From Isoetes taiwanensis (taxonomy: Eukaryota; Streptophyta; Lycopodiopsida; Isoetales; Isoetaceae): a stretch of 64,000 nucleotides of DNA. Each line of letters starts with the position of its first letter. The first letter of the stretch is position 1. Made by a program: the position numbers and the translations under genes. Below, piece after piece: positions 1 through 12,353 of this stretch. The notes beneath the pieces were generated by a model. That model made no database searches. It saw only the letters and a program-made list of their open reading frames with translations, and was not told the origin of the DNA. The DNA lies in contig JAJEKV010000002.1 in NCBI GenBank assembly GCA_021234155.1, forward strand, positions 9,477,630 to 9,541,629, given 5' to 3'.

Positions 1-60
1 TCTCTTACCTTGTAATGTTCCAAGGGCAATATTGACCATATCCAACATAGCATCCTTAAG

Positions 61-262
61 TTTGAGATGTAGACTCATTTGCTGCATTCAAAGACATAAT
101 TTTGGAAAAGTTACTCATAACATTCTTAAATTTGAGATGCAGACCTGTTTGCTGCATTCAAAGGCATAACCTGTTTGCAGACCTGTTTGCTGCATTCAAA
201 GGCATTCAAAGACCTGTTTGCTGCAGATCTGTTTGCTGCATTCAAAGGCATTCAAAGACAAA
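61..262. repeat. Minisatellite with a TTTGCTGCATTCAAAG core
   Basis: The core TTTGCTGCATTCAAAG recurs five times between 79 and 252, with variable spacers such as GACCTG and GGCATTCAAAG. The two outer copies also share the flank TTTGAGATGYAGAC. It looks like a small, imperfect tandem repeat with no coding role. Confidence 0.75.
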
Positions 263-302
263 ACAAAATTGCAATATCCTCCAAAGAACACATCAATCAG
301 TG

Positions 303-1160
303 TAAAACATAAAACGTACATGGGAAACCATCCAATAAGATAATTTCCCTGAGGCTTCTAGTTATTTTTATCCTGCTCTTTGTCCACATGAAATGGCCGT
401 AATCCCATCCATTTAACCAACAAATAAAAAATTGTTTTGAGTATTCTCTGAAATATCGCGTTTATTATGATGAGAAGCTTCAAACTGGACAAAGATTCTA
501 GAGTGCTTAATAAGTGTGCTTCTATCATATGTGCAATATGTGATGCACAAAAACAATAAGGTCTCTTGTGCTTCGTTCATAAACAAAGTCTTCCTTCTCT
601 CTATAAGCAAGCTCTTGAACGGCAATATGAAATCATTTCCAAAGGGGTTGCTAATTCCTAGGCAACATGATCCTCTTCTAAACCTATTCAAATGTTATTA
701 ACATGAAGTAAAATCCAATTGCAGTGGTCTTACATGGGGAGAGAAAATTGCTTTGACAATAGAATGTGTACTTGCAAAGTAATGCATCTCATTTCACATT
801 TAATTTATAGTAATGCATACTCAATGGCAAGCATTTAAGACTGCTTCTCAATGGGCAATACATCATTCATGTGTAATGAGAAAGGTTAAAAAATGTAAGA
901 GGCAGAACATACCTGGATGCCTGGACAACAATCCAGCCCAAGACATGGTCTCATGGATGAACTTATTATGGAAAAACATTTTCATACAGTTGTGCTGCCA
1001 AAAAACCATAAAAATGAGCATTGGCTTACCATGAGTTTGAATTATGGAAGCCCTATTTGAAAGCCATTATTGTCTGTCAAGTGCATGGATTGTATTAGAA
1101 GTAAAACATTAAACTAAAAACAATTTGTGTGCAATATCGGAGTCTGCCACTACTTTGTGA
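303..1160. other. No recognisable gene; one weak exon-like segment
   Basis: This AT-rich stretch has no open frame that I recognise. On the minus strand a segment at about 913-1000 is bounded by an AG acceptor-like and a GTATGT donor-like sequence. It could be a short exon, possibly of the same gene as the zinc-finger exon at 2999-3167, but its translation matches nothing I know. Confidence 0.3.
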
Positions 1161-1165
1161 GCAAG

Positions 1166-1550
1166 ATTAGAATAGAATAGAATATGATTTTATCGTCCAC
1201 GGAGACCAACTGGCCTATGGGACCCAAGTACAAAGAGAGAGAGCAGCAGGCGTATTACTACCAGGATTAAAAAACCCCCGCCCCGAAGGGTTTTCGGGGG
1301 AAAAACCTTAGTAGCAATAAGGATGCTGACATACTGCACAGTTATATACATAATCACAAGTACAGCTGAGGTTAATGTCGGACAGGGGGGCATAACTGAG
1401 TCCGCGTATCCATTACCTCCCGGAGGTACGATCCCAACAAGCCTACAGAGGCCGTGCTCAGTAGCTCATGCAAGGCCTGATGGGGCACAACTAACCGAGC
1501 ATACCGAGCCCGGATATGCTCGTGCATTGGTTTAATCTCTATCCATCTTC
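1166..1550 (-). mobile_element. 5'-truncated LINE, 3' end with pentanucleotide tail
   Basis: This is the 3' end of a LINE on the minus strand. It begins with a (GAATA)n stretch at 1168-1184, which is the TATTC tail read backwards. Next comes a conserved 3'UTR block containing CGTCCACGGAGACCAACTGG. Then come remnants of the C-terminal coding region, with TASVGLLGSYLREVMD matching the longer copy at 47735-49035. The tail sits directly against host DNA, as expected of target-primed integration with 5' truncation. Confidence 0.8.
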
Positions 1551-2998
1551 CGACAGGTGAAGAAGAGTGATCTGGTTCAAAAAAAGAAATGTACTCCAAC
1601 CAAAATCCGGCAACAAAAAAAAATAAAATCCAAACCCTAGGCAAACCAACATGGGCAAAAATTTGAAAAAGATTTCGTACGCAAGGAAAACCAAGAGTTG
1701 GTAGCCTATGGTCTTCCAATCTCACAAGGATTTGCCCCTTTCTATACAGGAAAGGCCATTTGAAATATGAACTTGATGTGGCAGAATAAAAAGAAAAAGT
1801 ATATAGGCCTAAAATGGGGACAGTTACGTAGAATGAATGCCAAGAATAATGCCAGATCTGCCAGATCCTTTAAGGTAATATGCTGGCAAAAGAAGCGTTC
1901 AAATTATCTGAGAGCAACAATTTGCCAAGGAAAAGACAAAGAACAAAATTCAAGTCAAGCAAGTATAGCTACCTGGCTCAGAATGACTTCTTTTGAAAGA
2001 AACTTGGTGCCAATAGATTCCATATTGTGTGAGCAAGTGTACAACACTGGGGACATAAACTACAGACTAAAATTTTAAGTAAACATATAAAAGGACATAT
2101 TACTACTTGCCTTCTTTTAATGAAGCTGCAAGGCTTCATGCACATAGTCCAATGAGCGCAGGGACAAAAGTGAAGCTACTGGCGCATAGTCATAACGCTG
2201 GAATTGTGTCACAAAAGTTCAATCATTCATCTTTTGAACAAAAGCCACCCGTAGACCTCAATCTGAAAGAAAGGAAGAACACAACTGAAAAGACCACATG
2301 AATATACCAGAGGCCAGATCCATGGTATAGAGTTTTGGTTGACGACTTGAGATGTGAGTAGAAGGTGTTGAGGTAGTTGCCATGGCATCATTCATAAAGA
2401 TGCAAACATCTCCAACATAAGATTTATCCAAGTACAAAGATGCATCACCCATGTTGCAGCTCTGTTTGATAACATGTAAGCTCCTCTTCTAAGAATTCTG
2501 AATTTAAAATGCCATTTGAAAAATTAAAAACCATTGTTTACATGCCGAAGCAATCAATTCCCAGATCTTCCATCCTATGTGGCCTTTGAATCGTGGCATG
2601 CATGCATCGCCTTTTCAACCGTTTAGACATTTCTATCCAAACCCCAGACCATACAAAATGTTTCCCTCAGGGCTATTATGCCGACTTGCTTCTGCTAGAC
2701 GTGTCTTCCATGCCGAAATCGTAGCTCAGATCTTCCATGTTGTGCTCATGCCGCTTGGATTTTGTGGTAAAGGCCAAGGCTCAATTTTTGGAACACCGTG
2801 AAAATTTTCCGCCTGCAAAAAAAACCCCAAACCTTGGAAAACTAACATTAAAAAAATCTAAAAAGTTTTCCTCTAGATCGGAAAAACCGAATTTAAACAA
2901 GAGATGTATGAACTTTCCAAAATCCCATGTACCTTGGAATGGTTTATATGACATGCATTATGGCTAAAAGGACTCAACAAGAAAAGCAGTGTACTTAC
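1551..2998. other. Probable intron or intergenic DNA beside the ADA2-like exon
   Basis: No protein family is recognisable here. On the minus strand an open segment at about 2297-2450 ends at a CAG and reads DKSYVGDVCIFMNDAM; it could be an exon of an unknown gene. I looked for the SANT-domain exon that should follow the zinc finger of ADA2 and did not find it. Confidence 0.3.
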
Positions 2999-3167
2999 AA
3001 TAACCCTGTAAGAATAGTTGCTCTTGTGAGTAGTGATCTCCACAGCCATAGAGAAGCAGTGCAGACAAAGATAAGGATTAGTGCATTTAGCACATTCGAT
3101 GCATCTTCTGCCTGAAATAGTCTTGTCACAGTAATTGCAATGATAAAGTGCTATCTTTTTTCTCCAC
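2999..3167 (-). CDS. ZZ zinc-finger exon of an ADA2-like transcriptional adaptor
   Basis: A 169-bp minus-strand exon is bounded by a TATATCACAG acceptor and a GTAAGT donor. It encodes about 56 residues that begin WRKKIALYHCNYCDKTISG and continue through CIECAKC, LCLHCFSMAVE and HKSNYSYRV. This spacing of CxxC pairs, with the closing HKS...YRV, is the ZZ-type zinc finger of ADA2, the adaptor that activates the GCN5 acetyltransferase in SAGA-type complexes in the nucleus. In the family a SANT/Myb domain follows directly, but I could not find it downstream, and I see no first exon upstream. Either the introns are very long or this is an orphan exon of a broken gene. The finger shows no stop or frameshift. 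The family call is fairly safe; that it is an active gene is not. Confidence 0.65.
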
Positions 3168-3380
3168 CTGTGATATAGAATGGGAAGTTATGAGCTAAGG
3201 AAAAACAATAAAATACACAAGCACCATGTGATTTGTAAGCTATCAATCTGTTTATCTTCTTTTTTATTTTTGGATGCCTTGGTTTCCGTATATAAGAATG
3301 GCAGTTTATTGCCGATTCGAGGAGGAATCCTTGCCAGGCGAGGCCTTGAGGCGAGGATTGGAATCGATACCATTCTATAA

Positions 3381-3642
3381 CGTGGATACAACTTAGGTTG
3401 CATTCACCTTCGACTCGAGGAATGAGGTAAAATCTCCGAATCCAGGGTAAAAGCGGCAGGAATGAGGTAAATCTTCAAAAACGGCGAGTAACTTCAAAGA
3501 ATCGAAGGTAAATCTTCAAGAAGGGTGAGTAACTTCAAAGCGGCTAATTTGTTAGACTAATAGCGATTTCGACAAAGAACACCGCCGGATGGTATAATGC
3601 CATTGGCGGATATGGCGAATGCAACCTAAGTTGCATTTCACG
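3381..3642. mobile_element. MITE-like element with about 28-bp inverted ends
   Basis: The ends are inverted copies. The left end reads CGTGGATACAACTTAGG and continues TTGCATTCACC; the right end is its near-complement, ending GCAACCTAAGTTGCATTTCA then CG. The 262-bp interior has no ORF and carries short GAGGTAAA / GAGTAACTTC repeats. I could not define a clear target-site duplication. Confidence 0.6.
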
Positions 3643-3649
3643 CAAAAGG

Positions 3650-5570
3650 AGCGCCGCATCTTTACAGCGGCATGCGGCGTTCCCGCCGATTTTCGTTCAC
3701 CCTGGCGGGCCGGTGAGGTGACATTGAATACCAAATTTGAACTGGTTATTTTCTTCAATGGCTATTTTCTTCAATGCCAACATTTGAATGCACAGCTCCC
3801 TCTGGGTTCTTGATTGCCTCCTCTACGAATTTTTTCCTCATCCACTTTGGCTCGAGTTGTGTTGCACCAGCGGCTATTGAGGTTGATTTGGTTGGCTTGC
3901 ATGATCGACACAAGGTGGGATATTTTTGTAAAAGCTTAGAATCGAAGAGCGTGATGCAAGAAGTATTCTTCACGATTGTCTTATGTTTTCAGGATTGTCT
4001 TATGTTCCACAGCTTCGGGATGGCTTCTGGAGTGTTGAAGTTTATAGTGCTCGTAGTATCTTTGTTTATTGAAGCGTATGAGAGTTTTCTTTTTGCTGAT
4101 GTGAATCATCTCTAAGGTCCATTGTCTTTTTTTCTTCCTTTGTAAAATTTGGTGGAGGAGCAGGGGGAGAGGAGGCAACTTCTTTGTGCAGCGAGATCTT
4201 CTCGGTAGAGCTTCTATTATTTGCACCATGAAGCTTTATAGTAACAAGGTCTTCATTTTGAACTACTAATCATTTCTTTCTTTGTAGATTCGGTGCGAGG
4301 AGCAGGGGGAGAGGAGGTAACTTACTATGCAGCCCATCTTCCCAGCCCATCTTACGTTTACAAGTAAGTGAATCTTCCCAACATCATTTGCCTTATGATC
4401 AAAATCAAGTGAGCTCTGTAACTTGCAACCGGAGATGGGAATACATTTGTGAACCGGCATTAGTTTGTGCAGGCGACCCACTTAGAGCCATAGTTTTTAC
4501 GCATTTTTTATTGTTTAAACCCGATAAGTTGTGGTAGGGATGTGGCCCATAATAGAGCCTATGGAGTGATCGATTGATCGACTGAGAGGCTCAAATAAGA
4601 GGAGAGGACAAATAGATCATTTATGCAAGGAAATCTCATAAATCTGAATTTGTTTCATGGGTTCTGGCTTCAAGCTAACAGTCCAACAACTTATTATATC
4701 CTGGTCTCCCAATCATTGCTCTACGGAAGGTTGTCTTTGCAAAATTTGCTTTCCTTTGAACAATGTTCCTAGAAGCGGTCATGTGAATATCATGTGAATA
4801 ATCGGGTTGGTTTCTGTTGAGACAAGTCAAGGATCATGCTTTCATTAATGCTCCACCATAATAATGTTGTTGCGAAATAGAGTTTTTTATCGGCCTGCAT
4901 CTCTCAATATTTTGGGACATCGATAAATAGAAGTTAAGAATGTTTTGTGCAATTTACCGAGCTCAAATTTGATGTATGTGTCAATTGTTGGGTTTAGGGT
5001 CTAAATTTCTTTTCTCTTGCTCGCATAGAACTAGCAGTTTGCTAATGCTCTAAATATAATCATCATGCAAAAATGCTTCAATCTGTTGGGTCTACATCTC
5101 TAAAGATTTTGGAGCATATCGAAAATAATGGTGGATTCTGGCAAGCGTACCTCTGAATTTCTTGCATAAGTGGTGCAAGAACTTTTTCAGGTAAAGCTGT
5201 ACAATTCTATCCTTTTGTTTGCAGGGTTTAGCATTTTATGAGTCATCGGGTGCATCAAGGTGAATATGGACAGCGAAACATTAGGATCAAAGAGCTTCAG
5301 GTTCAAGAATGTCTTACAAGGCAAATAACAGAAGCAGTTATGTCTTTTTGTGGTATGCAAAGGATAATGGTAGTGATAGAAGCAACCCATTTTGCATGAT
5401 GTCCAGGGGTATCAAGAGGTAGGTAGTAGTACAACTACAATTTAGGCGCACTAGGAAGCTTCGCTGCTGAGTCAGAAGCTAGGGCTTTATTTCTGCAGAA
5501 GATCATGAAGAGTAATAGGTTCACTGGATCCTGATTCTTTTCTTCAAATAGTTATCCTATGCAATGACTG
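3650..5570. other. No recognisable gene
   Basis: This AT-rich stretch has no supported coding region. A purine-rich block, GAGGAGCAGGGGGAGAGGAG, occurs twice in direct orientation (about 4153-4181 and 4297-4321), each time followed by a similar AACTT...GCAG stretch. This suggests a small local duplication. Confidence 0.4.
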
Positions 5571-5572
5571 TA

Positions 5573-6597
5573 CCACATATTTTTGTCACGTCTTTGTAAA
5601 TTAGAAAGGGTTTGGATTCATGATTGAAGCTTTATAGTTCAACATTCTCTTCAATAGAAAAACAAATCTAGCCTATTAGATATTTGAGTTCTTTTGTTAT
5701 TTATTAAGTATATTTCCAGCTTGATTTCTGAAAAAGTTCTAACCAGTCAATCATTCTATGTGCATCTTTTTTCCTGTTAGATAATTTGATTTATTATTGG
5801 AGTTGAATCATTGCAGGAACGCATGGTTTGTCGAAGTGGTCCAACTTGATGATACATTTATTGAAATGTTAGAGCAACCTGTATTGGATCTGTTTCAATC
5901 GGTCCCACAATCTGGATGCTTTGCTTTTGGTTTCATTATGTGTGCACAAAGCAGGGACGCCTGCAATTCCATGACCCTATCCTTGGAGTGTGTGATGAAG
6001 ACGAATCCGACTTCGGTAAAACAATCCTTATTTGGCCTTTGGATATTTCCTTGGGACAAGTGGCATATTATGCATCACGCTAAGCTTTCTCTAAGATATT
6101 TTTAGTATTGAGATGGCATTAACAATCTTAAGGCATGCATGCATGGTGATGTTATTAACTTTCTTCTTTGTTGCACTTTCTTTGTCGGGGTTCCTTTGAG
6201 ATTTCTCTTGGTATGAAATGCTTACATTTAGTGATTCTATATAGGTGGGAAGGAAAGGCGTATAACTTGAATGTCTTGTAGAGGAACATTGGCGGTGCCA
6301 GTTTGATACAACCGACATGCAAGTAAACCTAAAATACCACATATTTTTGTCACGTCTTTGTAAATTGGAAAGGGATTGGCTTCATTATTCAAGCTTTATA
6401 GTTCAACATTCTCTTCAACAGAAAAGCAAATCTAGCCTATTAGATCTTTGAGTTCTTTTGTTATTTACTAAGTATATTTCCAGCTTGATTTCTGAAAAAG
6501 TTCTAACCAGTCAATCATTCTATGTGCATCTTTTTCTGCTAATTTAAGCTGAAGGAAGATAATTTGATTTATTATTGGAGTTGAATCATTGCAGGAA
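5573..6597 (+). repeat. About 250-bp direct repeat, intron-like
   Basis: The segment 5573-5818 is repeated at 6337-6597 with roughly 90% similarity by eye. Both copies end in TTGAATCATTGCAGGAA, which resembles a branch-point region plus a 3' splice site. Both are followed by open sequence, and CCAGTTTGATACAACC with its CATGCAAGTAAACCTAA continuation occurs at both 6298 and 6629. This could be a duplicated intron-exon unit of an unrecognised plus-strand gene. The open stretch after the first copy (5817-6017) matches no family I know. Confidence 0.55.
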
Positions 6598-6823
6598 TAG
6601 ATAACTTGCCGAGGAGCATTGATGATGCCAGTTTGATACAACCAACATGCAAGTAAACCTAAGGTAATTATGTGCCTTCATGATGTCATTGTGGGAAGCC
6701 AGTTAAGAGAGTTAAGAGCCGGTGAGATTTGTTTCAGTTGAAATAGGTATAATTGAACTCAATTATTAGAAGTGTCAGACAATTTGAGTTCGTTTAATTG
6801 CAATTATGGTATGTTAGATTCAT

Positions 6824-7147
6824 TTATTGACACCATCCATTTGAAAAACAAATTGTTTCTTCTGGAGGGATGCGAGGCCAGACCAATGAAAATCTGCGCG
6901 CAGAGTTGCCAAGCATAATATTGTAATGGCTTTGAGCGGATGCTTCCATGAATAGCATATTACTCCCCAACAAGGCAAGAAGCTTAGCACAAGCAGCAAG
7001 CAAGAAGTCAGAAATGTTTGCACATCCAAGTGCCATTATACCCATATGACTCTTTATACTTTCCATTGTATTATACAAGGCCATCGGTGGTGTTAAGCGC
7101 CAGAACAAAAATCTTGTGATAGTCCACCAGGAATTGGCAAAAGCCAC
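6824..7147 (-). CDS. Hypothetical 107-residue reading frame
   Basis: An uninterrupted 107-codon minus-strand frame begins MAFANSWWTITRFLFW and has a hydrophobic middle (FLLAACAKLLALLGSN). I do not recognise a family. It has no neighbouring gene, promoter or splice context that would support expression. It may be a chance frame or a single exon, so confidence is low. Confidence 0.2.
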   Translation of the reverse strand: MAFANSWWTITRFLFWRLTPPMALYNTMESIKSHMGIMALGCANISDFLLAACAKLLALLGSNMLFMEASAQSHYNIMLGNSARRFSLVWPRIPPEETICFSNGWCQ

Positions 7148-8029
7148 AAGTATAAATATGTGAACTTAGTGTTCTTACATCTACGCCTGGTGTGTTAAGA
7201 TACAAATTCAAGTTCTTTCTGGAATATGAGAACTTTGTTCAGGTATTTGATGAACAGGGTGTTATCTCAGGGTATTGTTCAAAGTCGTGCTACAGACTAT
7301 TGCCCTATTGCCCTGTTAACAATGCAGTTTAGACGATGAAGACACACATAAGAAAAAGCTAATTTCCTTTCTTGCACTGTTGGAAATTGGATATTGTCGG
7401 ACAAAGGGATTGTTTCAAGAGATTGAAAACCCATCATTTTTAGAATAATCAAAAGATCTTTCATATCGTGTTCTTAATGCCATTGTTCCTCCATGGTTTT
7501 TTTTTTTTTCAACTTTTATGAACCAACAATTTACATTATACAATTGGCTTAATCATATAGTTATTAACTTAAATGTTAGGGCTATGGACTATAACTTTAA
7601 CAATGGCTTTTTTTCTCTCTTTTACCAGATCAACTATGGGGAATTTCTCTTATATTTACAACACCTATTCATTGCTATTTGGGCATAAGAGAGATTCAAA
7701 CACTACATGTTGGAAATGTACCTTGCAACAACAATGTATAATTCATTGTCACGAGAAATTACAATGTCTTTAGCAAATCCTTAATCTCTATTGTTAACAT
7801 CCATGTTCAGTTTCAGTGTTTGTGTGACAACCTATGTGTTGTGCTTCATGGTTTTTGCACAATTTAGAAACAAGATTTGCATGTGTTTGTCTTATGGTTT
7901 TTGTTGCATCAACCTTTGGCAATGTGGCGTCTTAAATGCTACTTTAAATAAAAAATTTGCTATCTAAGTTGAAGGTATATGATGCCATGATGTTCATTGC
8001 TTTTTGTTGTCTTAGCCCGCACTCAAATA

Positions 8030-8560
8030 CAAGTCAAGGCAATTTTAGGGTTTTAAAGTTTGTGTATTTAGATATGATATCATGGCTATGTAAGAAATGA
8101 ACTTACATCTTTTAAACGTGGAGACAATTTCAACGGGTTGCCACCATTACTTCTTTATTGGCATTCACTCAAATACAACAAACTACTTCGACATTGTTTA
8201 GGATAAAGGGGTTCGAGTGTTTAGGCAATTTCTTGGTTTTAGGGTTCGTGTGATTATATAGGATATCATGGCTATGTAACAAACAGACTTGCATCTTTTA
8301 AACATAGAGACAATTTCAATCGGTTGCCTCCATTATGCCTACTTATTTCTTCCAATTTATGCTTTCCATTACTACCGTTCTATGTACCCACAAAAACTAC
8401 CAAAAGGTTGTTTAGGATAAGGGGTTTAGAGTTTAGGCAATTTTAGGGTTTTTAGAGTTTGTGTTTAGATAGAATATCATGGCTATGTAGCGAGCGAACT
8501 TACATCTTTAAACATGAAAACAATTTCAATGGTTGCCTCCGTTTCGCCTCCTTGGTCTCA
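8030..8560 (+). repeat. Three tandem units of about 180-200 bp in copy A
   Basis: The run TTAGGCAATTTNNGGTTTTAG...ATATCATGGCTATGTA...ACTTGCATCTTTTAAAC...ACAATTTCAATNGGTTGCC occurs three times in succession. The first unit has diverged most. The same array sits in copy B. Confidence 0.75.
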
Positions 8561-8594
8561 GGTGAATGATAAAATCATATTCTATTCTATTCTT
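8553..8594 (+). mobile_element. Extreme 3' stub of a LINE with (TATTC)n tail
   Basis: GATAAAATCATATTCTATTC followed by another TATTC unit is the last few bases of the LINE 3'UTR plus tail seen at 1166 and 47735, here on the plus strand. Copy B keeps the expected TCTCCGTGGACGATAAAAT just before it; copy A reads TCTCAGGTGAATGATAAAAT. It is a near-complete 5' truncation. Confidence 0.65.
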
Positions 8595-8599
8595 ATTTC

Positions 8600-10860
8600 T
8601 TCCACCTTATGCTTTTCATTTTTCCTACATATTCCATATGGCCCACGACTAATGCGTCATCATCCTAAGTGCTAAACCTTTTGTAGTTGATACTACATCA
8701 CATTTATAGACATGATTACCATAGCATGCCACACACTCTACATCTTCATATATCTTCAACCTCCCAATTACACATATCCCAATTACACTCTACATCTTCA
8801 TAATCTTCCAGCTTCCAACTATATAATAAATGCAAAAATGTACTACACTTCATTCATAACTTGGGAATTTGGCTTTGTGAAAATCCGTAGAAGATAAAAA
8901 GAACTACTATCCTCTTTAATTCATAATAGACTAATATCCGAAACTTATGGTACTCTATTAGATCTACATACTCCATGACATTGACTGTTCCATCCCATCT
9001 ATGGGTTCCATTCCATCCCTTCCCTGCTATCCTATCTATTATATTCTACCAACAATTCATTCCATTCCACCTAGGTATTTTATTGCCTCTTATCCATTAT
9101 GTGTGCCCATGGCTAATGCCCGGCATCGCCGGGCATGCGTTTCTAGTATAAATTATTGCAGTAGCCAAAACAAGAATTTGACCTATATTATGAAGAAGTG
9201 ATGCTAGCCATGTTTCTTAAAGGTCTGCCATTGTAGCAATTTGCATATACGCAAAGCAAGGAAAACATGCAATCATGCTTGTAACATGACCTGTAGAAAC
9301 AATTAAAATGTCTCGAATAGGCATATAAACTCCGATCTTAATAAGTACTTTTTTTTTGCAGGGGTCGGCGAAGCAGATGCACTTAGAACTGAAGGATGTT
9401 TGCAAAAAAGTGCGAGGTGCAGGTGAGGGGCTTCGTTTGCTTGCCCTTATATAGGAATCGAGAACCTTTTTCCTACCCTTTCCCAAAGCCATCTAATTTT
9501 CTATTCATGGTGTCTTTAGAAGGTCGAGGCATATTCCATAGGATATGCCCGTTAAATCTGGGCCCCTGATGTAGGCATTACGGGGGTCAAATTATGTGGC
9601 TCTATTATTTAAGCGTCAAAGAAAACCTTAAGAATGCAATAAATATACAATTGACTTCCAATATACAAATGCACCTTCCATCTACAACGTAGCTTCTTCT
9701 TGAAGCCTTGCACCCTCCACCAATTCATCTTTGCGGCACATACAATAAGAAGAGAGTGAGTCGACTGCGGCGAGGAATGCGGAGAAGATGTATAAACCGC
9801 CCCTTCTATGCGGTTTGAACCCGGTTAATGCCATGGAATGCTTTACCAAAATGACATCCACAGAGGATTAGCATCAATCGCGGATATACACTGGGAATTG
9901 ATAATAATAATAATAAGATTTATTAGCGTCCAACAAAGACTTTTTTCGCCATGGGACAACTCTTACGGTTTACATCTACTCTACTCTCGATAAGAGTATC
10001 TTATTAGGGAGCACCGAGAGGCCTAGAATGAATGCCTTAAGAAATTAAGCGAGCATTTAAGCTGTGTATCCTCCCTATAAATTGCTTAATAATTTAGTCT
10101 AAATTTTGATGCAATTGTAGTGGTGTCTGAGGGGCACGTAAATAACAAAGAGATTCCCTAATGGGTGCATTGGCGTTCCACATTATGCCATGGAGCCTCC
10201 TTAATTTCATGTCTCAGATACAAATTCACGTATATTATACATAATCACCTATGGAGCTTACGGTAGGCCTTCATCCTTAGAACCTTCCTAGGATTTCGCT
10301 TTATCTTGAAATTCTTGTGGCATTTGGATGTGAGAATCTGAAAATCTGGAAGAAAAATAGAGTTGTCATAATGAAAGAACCTTATCACAAAGAAATTTGA
10401 CTGAACACATTACAAACACACAAGTAAATAAAACTACAAACCCTAAGCCACATAGCACGGTTTTGAAAAGCGAGTGCAATCTGCGCAAAAGCGGTGAGTG
10501 GACTCCATCTTGACCGACCAATCCTTCTGCCATCCCCTTGAGCGGTAATTCGCCAAGCTCTAAATCGGCACTGGGCACCGCGGAACTTTCTATCACGGGC
10601 ACCACTAAAATGCCAATACACCACTAAAATGCCAATATATCTTCTTGCCCAAACCCGGATGCCGACATCAACACTCTCACGATATTTTCATCACGAATAA
10701 AAGCATAAAACCTCGAGGAATCATATGTTATAAAAGGCGGTTTTGATTACGCAAACATTATAGCGGCCTCTGATTTCTTGGCTCTATGCCTTCCCCATTT
10801 ACTCTCAATGCAACCTAAAAATAGATTTGGACAACACCTGTTCTTTTTAAAGCACGTATG
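8600..10860. other. Non-coding part of copy A
   Basis: No supported gene lies here. The segment contains a short perfect inverted repeat, GCCCGGCATCGCCGGGC, at 9117-9133, a TAA-rich microsatellite near 9902-9918, and many small differences from copy B. Apparent frames are not preserved between the two copies. Confidence 0.5.
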
Positions 10861-10985
10861 CCTTTTTGGCAAACCCTTTTTCAGATGTATCAAAATGGTG
10901 GAGAAGTAAGCCTGGTAATCATCAAGTAAAGTTCTATTGGTTCTCGTTGCTAGTTAGAATTTCATTAACCATTAAGACAGTGTAC

Positions 10986-11204
10986 ATGGCATCATCTAGT
11001 TGCAGTAAGCGCGTGGCAGATATGGATTCTGTTGACATGCCTAATCCGAAGGCAACAAAGGCGCTTCAAAAGTCAACTTGTTTGCTCCCTGCTCCTGGAA
11101 ACGAGATACATGTGTTGGTTCAAATCCAGTATGGGAATTTGCTACGGGCAACATCTAACAACTATAGGGAATTGAATGTGGATGTGGCGTTCCATTATTT
11201 ATAA
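10986..11204 (+). CDS. Hypothetical ORF kept in both duplicate copies
   Basis: From the ATG at 10986 a frame of about 72 codons starts MASSSCSKRVADMDSV and ends near YRELNVDVAFHYL. The homologous frame in copy B is open to 29108. This block is among the best-preserved parts of the 9.46-kb duplication, and the frame also stays open upstream of the ATG to about 10866. I recognise no domain. It could be an exon of the transposon's host flank or a chance frame in a young duplicate. A GTATGT at 11238-11243 could serve as a splice donor. Confidence 0.25.
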   Translation: MASSSCSKRVADMDSVDMPNPKATKALQKSTCLLPAPGNEIHVLVQIQYGNLLRATSNNYRELNVDVAFHYL

Positions 11205-12353
11205 GCTATACATATAAATACTATGACACGTCACCAGGTATGTTTGGGCTACAAAGGGGGATTATGGCCTAACATTAAAAGTGGATTATGTTGGCTATAC
11301 TAAATAATTATAGATTAGTTAATCTAATTAACCTAATTAGGCTAATTAGGAATATTAATTAGCTAACAAGGGGAGTCACCTGGTCCAAATCGATTGGGCG
11401 GAGGGGACTATATTCAAGGGCCCCCAATCTGGCCCAAAATCGATTTGGGGGAAGATTGGAGAAGGGAGGAGGCTGCTTGTGTTAGTGACAACGGGTCGAC
11501 CAAAAGCAAGTGGAGTTTTTAGGTAGTTTGTGTTCAAATCTAACCCTTGTATGAGTAGGTAAATGACTAAACCCTATTTTATACTCTATTTGAGATTACA
11601 ATGGATGATTTGGATATGATTGTTCTTTCCTTCTGTTCCTCCCGTGTGTTGGGCTAAAGGGGGGTAGAGACCTAAAAGCTACCTAGGAATATAGATGTTC
11701 CTAGCTAGAACCCTTTAAAACCCATTAGTGCGGCATGTACACGAGCCCTCTGGTACATGTCGATGGTAGGGTGTGGCTGAGCACCGGACAAAGGGATCAC
11801 AGTGGTGAAGTGGGGTGGGACCTTGCCTAAGCGTGGCTACAAGGCTCCCCTACTATGGCTAGGTCTATAATTGGGTCATTGCATATGGGTGGGGTATGGA
11901 TCGACACCTCACGGGCCCCATAGGATTAGATCACAGGCTCGATAGTGCCCGGTTTCTCTAAAGTTTGAATAATCATTGCAACATATGGGTGAATCCATTG
12001 ATTATGAAATCCTCATAATTCATTGAAAATTAAGTTAAGATTCAAAAGATGGTGCTATTGTATAAAATTGAAATTACTTTTGTAAGATACATGGGTGGGT
12101 CTATTTTTGTTAGTGGTACACAAAAAGCATGTCAGCGACGACATTGGTGCTGGCGTGGTGCTTTTGCCCTTCATCGAATTTCTTCATGCACGTCACCTAT
12201 TTTTTTTTTCCAAGGCGATGGCGGTTCGATCACCGCCAATTTCCTTCCCATCATCCAGGAGCGGTTGATCAGTGAGCTATCTCGGCAATCAGGGAATCCT
12301 CAAGCCATCTCATCAATCCATCTCATCGATCCGAATTTGATCTTTGGAGAATC

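Noticed and set aside
10366-10624. Two overlapping 79-codon minus-strand frames
   Set aside because: They are in different phases, not kept in copy B, and have no recognisable content.
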